Below, piece after piece: positions 57,871-64,000 of a stretch of DNA of 64,000 bases. Position numbers and translations under genes: made by a program. Source of the DNA: Microbacterium sp. SY138 (GTDB taxonomy: Bacteria; Actinomycetota; Actinomycetes; Actinomycetales; Microbacteriaceae); the NCBI RefSeq assembly GCF_039729145.1, contig NZ_CP155793.1, positions 1,426,001 through 1,490,000 on the forward strand, given 5' to 3'. Below the pieces are notes generated by a model. That model was not told the origin of the DNA. It did not search any database and saw only the letters and a list, made by a program, of their open reading frames with translations. Position 1 is the first letter of the stretch; the number at the start of each line of letters is the position of its first letter.

Positions 57871-58908
57871 ATGTATCCGCTGCTCTTCCGCGCTGTCCTC
57901 TCGCGCTTCGATCCCGAGTTCGCCCACCACGCCGGCATGGCGGTGATCCGCGTTCTCGGCGTGCCCCCGTTCTCGTGGGCCACGCGTGCGATCACCCGTC
58001 CCGACCCGTCGCTGCGCGTCGAAGCGCTCGGTCTCACGTTCCCGTCACCGTTCGGCGTCGCCGCGGGTTTCGACAAGAACGCGGTGGGTGTGCGGGGACT
58101 CGCGGCTCTCGGCTTCGGGCACGTGGAAGTCGGCACCGTGACCGCGATACCGCAGGATGGCAACCCGAAGCCGCGGCTCTTCCGTCTCATCGCGGACCGT
58201 GCCGTGATCAATCGGATGGGCTTCAACAACGCGGGTGCGGATGCAGCGGCACGTCGTCTCGCACGCTTGCGTCGCGGGGCACCCGACACGATCATCGGCG
58301 TCAACATCGGCAAGAGCCGAGTCGTCGAGGTCGAGGATGCGACGGCCGACTACGTGGCCTCGGCGGCGCGGCTGGCTCCGCTCGCCGACTATCTGGCCGT
58401 GAACGTGTCGTCTCCGAACACCCCGGGCCTTCGGGGACTGCAGGCCGTCGAAACGCTCGCGCCGCTGTTGCGTGCCGTGCGCGAGGCAGCCGGGGCCACT
58501 CCGCTGCTCGTCAAGATCGCACCGGACCTCTCTGACGAGGAGATCACGGCGATCGCGCAGATGGCGGTAGCCGAGGGGCTCGCAGGAATCATCGCTCACA
58601 ACACCACGATCAGCCGAGACGGGCTGCTCACGGATGCCGCCACAGTCGAGGCTGCCGGAGCGGGAGGTCTGTCCGGAGCGCCGTTGAAGAAGCGCTCGCT
58701 CGAAGTGCTCCGCGTGGTGCGCGAAGCGGTTCCTTCCGACTTCTGCGTGATCGCCGTCGGGGGAGTAGAGACGCCGTCCGACGTGCAGGAGCGCCTCGAT
58801 GCGGGGGCGACCCTCGTGCAGGGCTACACCGCTTTCCTGTACCGCGGTCCGTTCTGGGGCCGCGAGATCAACAGGGGACTGCTCAGTCGGGGTACTGGCC
58901 GCGCTTGA
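57871..58908 (+). CDS. pyrD: Dihydroorotate dehydrogenase (quinone), class 2
   Basis: 345 residues. N-terminal helix for membrane and quinone contact (MYPLLFRAVLSRFDPEFAHH), then SPFGVAAGFDKNAVGVRGL, INRMGFNNAGADAAARRL, GVNIGKSRVVE, VNVSSPNTPGLRGLQ with the class 2 catalytic serine, and VAVGGVETPSDVQERL-like FMN-phosphate site (read here as IAVGGVETPSD). It oxidises dihydroorotate in pyrimidine synthesis. The 3' end overlaps the convergent DUF3043 gene by 26 bases. Confidence 0.95.
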   Translation: MYPLLFRAVLSRFDPEFAHHAGMAVIRVLGVPPFSWATRAITRPDPSLRVEALGLTFPSPFGVAAGFDKNAVGVRGLAALGFGHVEVGTVTAIPQDGNPKPRLFRLIADRAVINRMGFNNAGADAAARRLARLRRGAPDTIIGVNIGKSRVVEVEDATADYVASAARLAPLADYLAVNVSSPNTPGLRGLQAVETLAPLLRAVREAAGATPLLVKIAPDLSDEEITAIAQMAVAEGLAGIIAHNTTISRDGLLTDAATVEAAGAGGLSGAPLKKRSLEVLRVVREAVPSDFCVIAVGGVETPSDVQERLDAGATLVQGYTAFLYRGPFWGREINRGLLSRGTGRA

Positions 58909-59455
58909 CCTGCGGCTTCGGCAGACGCATGAAGCGCATCTGGAGCGCGCGCATCGCGGCGTACCATCCGAGGCCGCGCTCGAGGCGATCCTTGCCGAAC
59001 TTCGCCGCGGCCTTGCGCTTGACCCGCATGCCGAGCAGGACCATGCCGCCGATGGCGATGACGAGGTAGCCCATCATGACGATGTAGGCGTAGAACGAGA
59101 TGACCGTGTTGGCCGGAACGAGCGAGGCGAGGATGACCAGCACCATCACTCCCATCACGAACTCGGCCGGGTGCCAGCCGGCGTCCACGTAGTCGCGCGC
59201 CCAACGGCGCTGCGGGCCCTTGTCGCGGACGGGGAGGTACTTCTCCTCGCCGGCGGCCATGCCGGCCTGGGCGCGGGCACGACGTTCGTTGAGGTCCGCC
59301 TTCGCGGCCGCCTTCGCTTCCTTGGTGTTGGCGACCAGGGGGCGGCGACGTGCTGCCTCTTGCTCCGCACGGGTCGGCGTCGCGCGCCCCTTGCCGACGG
59401 CAGTCGTCTCGGGGGCGTCGTCGTTCGTGGAAGGGGAGGTAGGGGTAGTGGACAC
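58883..59455 (-). CDS. DUF3043 membrane protein
   Basis: 190 residues. A hydrophilic N-terminus (TPTRAEQEAARRRPLV is the DUF3043 mark), then KGPQRRWARDYVDAGWHPAEF and two membrane helices (FVMGVMVLVILASLVPANTVI, YIVMMGYLVIAIGGMVLLGM), and a basic C-terminus (KFGKDRLERGLGWYAAMRAL). The function is unknown. The GTG start has GAGGA about six bases upstream. It ends 26 bases inside pyrD on the other strand, so no terminator separates them. It is divergent from the M20 peptidase. Confidence 0.88.
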   Translation of the reverse strand: MSTTPTSPSTNDDAPETTAVGKGRATPTRAEQEAARRRPLVANTKEAKAAAKADLNERRARAQAGMAAGEEKYLPVRDKGPQRRWARDYVDAGWHPAEFVMGVMVLVILASLVPANTVISFYAYIVMMGYLVIAIGGMVLLGMRVKRKAAAKFGKDRLERGLGWYAAMRALQMRFMRLPKPQVKRGQYPD

Positions 59456-59488
59456 GGAGTTCCTCGGTTCGCCGGCGGGGGATCACCT

Positions 59489-59494
59489 TAAGAT
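59489..59494 (+). promoter_or_regulatory. -10 hexamer of a likely leaderless promoter (M20 peptidase)
   Basis: TAAGAT, seven bases (TACTCGC), then ATG 59502; no Shine-Dalgarno sequence in the gap. Confidence 0.5.
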
Positions 59495-59501
59495 TACTCG
59501 C

Positions 59502-60905
59502 ATGACCTCTCCTGTTCCTCCCCGTGAGTCCGATGCCGCCGTCCTCGAGGCGGTGGCGACCGGAATCCCCGCAGCGCTGTCGGATCTCGGTCACCTCGTT
59601 CGCATTCCGGGTATGGCCTGGCCCGCGTTCGATCAGACCCAGCTGCAACGCAGTGCGGATGCCGTGGCGGCCCTGGCATCGGACACGGGGGTCTTCGACG
59701 AGGTGCGCGTGCTCCGCGCAGCGATCCCGGGCACCGAGGAGCAGGGACAGCCGGCCGTCCTCGCCACCCGCGCGGCACGCAACGGCAAGCCCACCATCCT
59801 GCTCTATGCGCACCACGACGTGCAGCCTCCTGGGGATGACGCCCTGTGGGAGACGCCGCCGTTCGAGCCGACCGTACGCGACGGGCGTCTCTACGGGCGT
59901 GGAGCGGCAGACGACAAGGCCGGGATCATGTCGCACATCGCCTCGATCCGTGCGGTGAGCGAGGTGCTCGGCGATGACCTCGAGCTCGGTATCGCGATGT
60001 TCATCGAGGGCGAAGAGGAGTATGGATCCCGTTCATTCGCCCAGTTCCTCTCCGACAACAAGGATGCGCTCCGCGCTGATGCCATCGTGGTCGCCGATTC
60101 CGGCAACTGGGATTCCGTGACTCCTGGTCTCACCGTCTCCCTCCGCGGCAACGCGCGCTTCACGATGCGCGTGCGCACCCTGGACCACGCCTCGCACTCC
60201 GGGATGTTCGGTGGCGCGGTGCCCGACGCGATGATGGCGACCGTCACGCTGCTGTCCACGCTGTGGAACGCCGACGGCTCGGTGGCGGTCGAGGGGATGA
60301 CGGAGCGCGATGCGCCGACGCCGGACTACACCGAGGCGACTCTGCGCGATGAGGCCGGACTTCTGCCCGGCACCACTCCGATCGGTGACGGGACGATCCT
60401 CAGCCGCATCTGGAACAAGCCGTCGGTCACGGTGATCGGTATCGATGCCACGAGCGTCGCGGCGGCGTCCAACACGTTGCTCCCCGAGGTGACCGTCGTG
60501 ATCAGCGCTCGCGTCGCCCCCGGGCAGACCGGTCAGGAAGCCTACGACGCACTCGAGGGTCATCTTCGCGCGCATGCGCCGTTCGGAGCAGAGCTCACGT
60601 TCTCGGATGTCGATCTCGGCGACGGCTTCCTGGTGGACACGAGCGGCTGGGCGGTCGCTCTGACCCGCGACGCCATGCGTGACGGCTACGGAGTCGCTCC
60701 GGTCGATCTGGGCGTGGGGGGATCGATCCCCTTCATCGCCGATCTGGTGCGAGAGTTCCCGGCCGCACAGATCCTGGTCACCGGTGTCGAAGATCCCCAT
60801 TCGCGGGCACACAGCCCGAACGAGTCGCTGCACCTCGACACGTTCCGTCATGCGGTCGCGACCGAGGCGCTGCTGCTGGCCCGCATGAATGAGGCGGAAC
60901 TCTGA
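59502..60905 (+). CDS. M20-family metallopeptidase (dipeptidase)
   Basis: 467 residues. Zinc-ligand motifs in the usual order: ILLYAHHDVQPPGDDALW, GRLYGRGAADDKAGIMSHI, MFIEGEEEYGSRSF with the catalytic Glu pair, VVADSGNWDS and, at the end, GVEDPHSRAHSPNESLHLD. The dimerisation domain lies between (HASHSGMFGGAVPDAMM). It likely cleaves dipeptides or N-acyl amino acids in the cytoplasm; no signal peptide. The substrate is not readable. Confidence 0.92.
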   Translation: MTSPVPPRESDAAVLEAVATGIPAALSDLGHLVRIPGMAWPAFDQTQLQRSADAVAALASDTGVFDEVRVLRAAIPGTEEQGQPAVLATRAARNGKPTILLYAHHDVQPPGDDALWETPPFEPTVRDGRLYGRGAADDKAGIMSHIASIRAVSEVLGDDLELGIAMFIEGEEEYGSRSFAQFLSDNKDALRADAIVVADSGNWDSVTPGLTVSLRGNARFTMRVRTLDHASHSGMFGGAVPDAMMATVTLLSTLWNADGSVAVEGMTERDAPTPDYTEATLRDEAGLLPGTTPIGDGTILSRIWNKPSVTVIGIDATSVAAASNTLLPEVTVVISARVAPGQTGQEAYDALEGHLRAHAPFGAELTFSDVDLGDGFLVDTSGWAVALTRDAMRDGYGVAPVDLGVGGSIPFIADLVREFPAAQILVTGVEDPHSRAHSPNESLHLDTFRHAVATEALLLARMNEAEL

Positions 60906-60975
60906 GCCTCACAGCATCTGCGGCGGTAGAATCATCCGAGAAGCCGTGCATCTGCGGCCCGTCACAAGGAGCGAC

Positions 60976-61338
60976 ATGAGCGACACCACACTCTCCCCAG
61001 AGACCACCCGCGCACACGGCGTCACCCTGACCGACGCTGCTGCCACGAAGGTGAAGAACCTCCTCGAGCAGGAAGGCCGCGACGACCTGCGTCTGCGTGT
61101 CGCCGTGCAGCCGGGCGGATGCTCGGGCCTGATCTACCAGCTGTACTTCGACGAGCGCTATCTGGAGGGCGACGAGACGGTCGACTTCGACGGCGTCGAG
61201 GTGATCATCGACAACATGAGCGTCCCGTACCTCGACGGTGCGGCGATCGACTTCAAGGACACGATCTCCGAGCAGGGGTTCACGATCGACAACCCCAATG
61301 CAGCGGGCAGCTGCGCCTGCGGCGACAGCTTCCACTGA
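60976..61338 (+). CDS. erpA: Iron-sulfur cluster insertion protein (HesB/ErpA, A-type carrier)
   Basis: 120 residues. A-type scaffold fold with the three conserved cysteines, GGCSGLIYQLYF and GSCACGDSF. It carries Fe-S clusters to apoproteins. AAGGAG stands about six bases before ATG 60976; TAGAAT at 60927-60932 is a plausible -10 with a leader of about 40 bases. In actinobacteria this gene often precedes the cytochrome oxidase genes ctaC-ctaD, as it does here. A hairpin follows. Confidence 0.93.
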   Translation: MSDTTLSPETTRAHGVTLTDAAATKVKNLLEQEGRDDLRLRVAVQPGGCSGLIYQLYFDERYLEGDETVDFDGVEVIIDNMSVPYLDGAAIDFKDTISEQGFTIDNPNAAGSCACGDSFH

Positions 61339-61355
61339 TCCTCGCTCTGCCGACT

Positions 61356-61386
61356 CGGCCGCCGTCACCATCGGTGACGGCGGCCG
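61356..61386 (+). terminator. Hairpin between erpA and ctaC
   Basis: CGGCCGCCGTCACC pairs with GGTGACGGCGGCCG around a three-base loop (14-bp stem), then TTCT. It separates erpA from the ctaC promoter region, where TAGACT (61438-61443) is a possible -10. Confidence 0.85.
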
Positions 61387-61478
61387 TTCTGGTTCCACAA
61401 CCTGCGTGGATGGCATGAATCAGGTGTGAGGTTGCCCTAGACTTGGGTGTGCTCTGTTCGCGATCTGAAAGGTGCATC

Positions 61479-62381
61479 GTGCCCTCGAAACGCAGCCTTC
61501 GTTGGGCCGCCCTCCCTGTGGGAGTTGCGGCAGCCTTGGCCCTGGCGGGATGCTCTCCCACCGAGCTGAACGGCTTTCTTCCGGGCTTCGTGGAGGGTGG
61601 ACCCGCGGCCACCAACCAGACCGAGCGTGTCTCGTCGCTCTGGGTCAACTCGTGGATCGTGCTTCTCGCCGTCGGCATCATCACCTGGGGCCTGATGGCT
61701 TGGGCGGCGATCGCCTACCGCCGTCGCAAGGGCCAGACCGGTCTCCCGGTGCAGATGCGCTACAACATGCCGATCGAGATCTTCTACACGATCGTGCCGC
61801 TCATCCTGGTTCTGGGCATGTTCTTCTTCACCGCCCGCGATCAGACGGAGATCGAGGCCAAGTGGGACGAGCCCGACGTCGAGATCACCGCCATCGCGAA
61901 GCAGTGGGCGTGGGACTTCCAGTACGACGGTGACGAGAAGGACAACTCCGACGCCGTGTGGACCATGGGCATCCAGGCCCAGCCCGACAAGGACGGCAAC
62001 ATCGATCAGGCGCAGCTGCCGACACTGGTGCTGCCGGTCGACAAGAAGGTCACGATCAACCTTCAGTCGCGCGACGTCATCCACTCCTTCTGGATCATCG
62101 ACTTCCTGTACAAGAAGGACATGTTCATCGGGAAGGACAACTCCTGGTCGTTCATCCCCACCCGTGAGGGCGAGTACGCCGGCAAGTGCGCCGAGCTCTG
62201 CGGTGAGTACCACTCGATGATGCTCTTCAACGTGAAGGTCGTCTCGCAGAGCGAGTACGACTCCTACCTCGCGTCGCTCGAGGAGCAGGGCAACACCGGT
62301 GACATCACCGGCGCCTACGACCGTCTCTCGAACCTTCCGGGGACCACCCCGAAGACCGACACCGAGGAAGGAGGGGAGTAA
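61479..62381 (+). CDS. ctaC: Cytochrome c oxidase subunit II (lipoprotein)
   Basis: 300 residues. Lipoprotein signal with lipobox LALAGCSPTEL, two membrane helices (WIVLLAVGIITWGLMAWAAI, IFYTIVPLILVLGMFFFTA), and an outer CuA domain with HSFWIIDFLYKKDMF and the copper ligands C237, C241, H245 and M248 in CAELCGEYHSMM. It passes electrons from cytochrome bc1 to subunit I. GTG 61479 follows GAAAGG by six bases; the open frame before it has no support. Confidence 0.96.
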   Translation: MPSKRSLRWAALPVGVAAALALAGCSPTELNGFLPGFVEGGPAATNQTERVSSLWVNSWIVLLAVGIITWGLMAWAAIAYRRRKGQTGLPVQMRYNMPIEIFYTIVPLILVLGMFFFTARDQTEIEAKWDEPDVEITAIAKQWAWDFQYDGDEKDNSDAVWTMGIQAQPDKDGNIDQAQLPTLVLPVDKKVTINLQSRDVIHSFWIIDFLYKKDMFIGKDNSWSFIPTREGEYAGKCAELCGEYHSMMLFNVKVVSQSEYDSYLASLEEQGNTGDITGAYDRLSNLPGTTPKTDTEEGGE

Positions 62382-62384
62382 GCC

Positions 62385-64000
62385 ATGTCGACCACAGAAG
62401 CTCCCCGTACCGACGAGTCTCCCCGCTCGCGTCCCCAGACTCTGCCCGCACGCCAGGCCGCTCTCATGAGCTCCTCGCGCGTCGAGCAGAAGGGCAACAT
62501 CGTCGTCAAGTGGATCACCTCCACCGACCACAAGACCATCGGGTACATGTACCTGATCGCGTCGGTGATGTTCTTCCTCCTCGGCGGTGTGATGGCACTC
62601 GTCATCCGTGCCGAGCTGTTCGCGCCGGGTATGCAGATCATCCCGACCAAGGAGCAGTACAACCAGCTTTTCACGATGCACGGCACGATCATGCTGCTGA
62701 TGTTCGCGACGCCGCTGTTCGCCGGCTTCGCCAACGCGATCCTGCCCTTGCAGATCGGCGCCCCTGACGTCGCCTTCCCGCGTCTGAACGCCTTCGCCTT
62801 CTGGCTCTTCCTGTTCGGCTCCACGATCGCGGTGGCCGGCTTCCTCACCCCGCAGGGCGCGGCATCCTTCGGGTGGTTCGCCTATCAGCCGTTGGCAGGG
62901 GCATCGTTCTCGCCGGGTGCGGGTGGAAACCTCTGGATGGTGGGTCTCGGCATCTCCGGATTCGGAACGATCCTCGGTGCCGTCAACTTCATCACCACGA
63001 TCATCACGATGCGTGCCCCCGGCATGACGATGTGGCGCATGCCGATCTTCTCGTGGAACACGCTCATCACGAGCCTCCTGATCCTGATGGCGTTCCCGGT
63101 GCTTGCCGCAGCCATCTTCGCCGCGGCAGCCGACCGCATCCTCGGTGCTCACATCTACGACCCGGCCAACGGCGGCGTTCTGCTCTGGCAGCACCTGTTC
63201 TGGTTCTTCGGTCACCCCGAGGTGTACATCATCGCGCTGCCGTTCTTCGGTATCGTCTCCGAGATCTTCCCGGTCTTCAGCCGCAAGCCGATCTTCGGAT
63301 ACAAGACCCTCGTCTACGCGACGATCGCCATCGCTGCTCTCTCGGTCGCGGTGTGGGCTCACCACATGTATGTGACGGGCTCGGTCCTGCTGCCGTTCTT
63401 CGCGCTCATGACGATGCTGATCGCCGTGCCGACGGGTGTGAAGATCTTCAACTGGATCGGTACCCTCTGGCGAGGGTCGGTCACCTTCGAGACTCCGATG
63501 GTCTTCGCTCTCGGGTTCCTCGTGTCGTTCGTCTTCGGTGGTCTGACCGGTGTCATCCTCGCGGCTCCGCCGCTGGACTTCGCCCTCTCCGACTCGTACT
63601 TCGTGGTCGCCCACTTCCACTACGTGGTGTTCGGAACCGTGGTGTTCGCCATGTTCGCCGGCTTCTACTTCTGGTGGCCGAAGTGGACCGGACGCATGCT
63701 GAACGAGCGTCTCGGCTACGTGCACTTCTGGCTTCTGTTCATCGGTTTCCACATGACCTTCCTCATCCAGCACTGGCTGGGCGTCGACGGCATGGTGCGT
63801 CGTTACGCCGACTACTCGGAGGCCGACGGATGGACCTGGCAGAACCAGGTCTCGACGATCGGTGCCATCATCCTGGGCGCTTCGATGCTGCCGTTCTTCC
63901 TGAACGTCTGGATCACCGCCCGCAAGGCGCCGAAGGTCACGGTCAACGACCCGTGGGGCTACGGCGGATCGCTCGAGTGGGCGACGTCCTGCCCGCCCCC
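62385..64000 (+). CDS. ctaD: Cytochrome c oxidase subunit I (3' end outside window)
   Basis: 538 complete codons are present and the gene runs past the window end. Heme-copper oxidase motifs: [12 protein letters not shown] (low-spin heme His), [14 protein letters not shown] (CuB His and the Tyr cross-link), [11 protein letters not shown] (two CuB His) and [12 protein letters not shown] (heme a3 and a His). It reduces O2 to water and pumps protons. Three bases separate it from ctaC, with GGAAGGAGGGGAG as ribosome binding site at the end of ctaC. The hydrophilic N-terminal tail (about 40 residues) is common in actinobacteria. Confidence 0.96.
   Translation, partial: MSTTEAPRTDESPRSRPQTLPARQAALMSSSRVEQKGNIVVKWITSTDHKTIGYMYLIASVMFFLLGGVMALVIRAELFAPGMQIIPTKEQYNQLFTMHGTIMLLMFATPLFAGFANAILPLQIGAPDVAFPRLNAFAFWLFLFGSTIAVAGFLTPQGAASFGWFAYQPLAGASFSPGAGGNLWMVGLGISGFGTILGAVNFITTIITMRAPGMTMWRMPIFSWNTLITSLLILMAFPVLAAAIFAAAADRILGAHIYDPANGGVLLWQHLFWFFGHPEVYIIALPFFGIVSEIFPVFSRKPIFGYKTLVYATIAIAALSVAVWAHHMYVTGSVLLPFFALMTMLIAVPTGVKIFNWIGTLWRGSVTFETPMVFALGFLVSFVFGGLTGVILAAPPLDFALSDSYFVVAHFHYVVFGTVVFAMFAGFYFWWPKWTGRMLNERLGYVHFWLLFIGFHMTFLIQHWLGVDGMVRRYADYSEADGWTWQNQVSTIGAIILGASMLPFFLNVWITARKAPKVTVNDPWGYGGSLEWATSCPP

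Noticed and set aside
61437..63773. 778-codon minus-strand open frame
   Set aside because: Antisense to ctaC and ctaD, strongly Asp/Glu/His/Arg-biased, no domain; a shadow.

Overview
The window looks like core chromosome of a high-GC Gram-positive actinobacterium of the family Microbacteriaceae, most probably Microbacterium or a close relative. The basis is gene content, gene order and protein style: the SOS mutasome genes imuA'-imuB-dnaE2, an FHA protein followed by two MerR regulators (compare M. tuberculosis Rv1827, Rv1828 and Rv1830), the aroG-kinase-Rv2175c neighbourhood, a division cluster ending in ftsZ-yggS-sepF-yggT-divIVA, and an aa3-type cytochrome oxidase. The genus is an inference. 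I saw no rRNA, tRNA, CRISPR array, insertion sequence or prophage, and no gene-free stretch longer than about 300 bases.

Layout. Positions 1-5778 (minus) carry a translesion-synthesis operon under a candidate LexA box. Positions 5911-7266 hold a small prepilin peptidase, a 70-residue acidic protein and a CYTH protein. Positions 7329-10319 form a three-gene, translationally coupled type III polyketide synthase cluster (PKS, methyltransferase, FAD monooxygenase), the only clear secondary-metabolism locus. Then come lpd and copC (minus), the FHA/MerR regulators, a ParA ATPase, pyruvate carboxylase, a second MinD/ParA-like ATPase with a long disordered N-terminus, peptide deformylase, an acyl-CoA ligase, an acyltransferase and class II DAHP synthase. 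Positions 25326-30140 hold a PASTA-domain kinase (PknL-like), a LysM lytic enzyme, an Rv2175c-like DNA-binding protein and a polyprenyl synthetase.

Positions 30238-48638 form one long plus-strand block, the division and cell wall cluster: DUF3040, mraZ, rsmH, ftsL, ftsI, murF, mraY, murD, ftsW, murG, murC, ftsQ, ftsZ, yggS, sepF, yggT, divIVA, lspA, rluD-like. murE is absent from its usual place between ftsI and murF. After it come an acetyltransferase, a gene remnant, an ECF sigma factor with a membrane partner, the replicative polymerase dnaE1, a membrane protein of unknown role, hisD, nrdR, pyrD, a DUF3043 protein, an M20 peptidase, an HesB/ErpA-type iron-sulfur protein, and ctaC-ctaD, the last cut off by the window edge.

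Regulation. The most interesting signals lie between the genes. Many starts sit 6-8 bases after a TANNNT hexamer with no ribosome binding site, as expected for leaderless mRNAs. In three places the stop codon of the upstream gene forms the first three bases of that hexamer. There are also a 29-bp palindrome in front of ftsZ (possible FtsR operator, with ftsR in the same window), a five-fold helically phased GT-AC repeat between the LysM gene and the Rv2175c-like gene (possible MtrA-type array), MraZ boxes in front of mraZ, and a LexA-like box over the imuA' promoter. All functions are read from sequence patterns alone.
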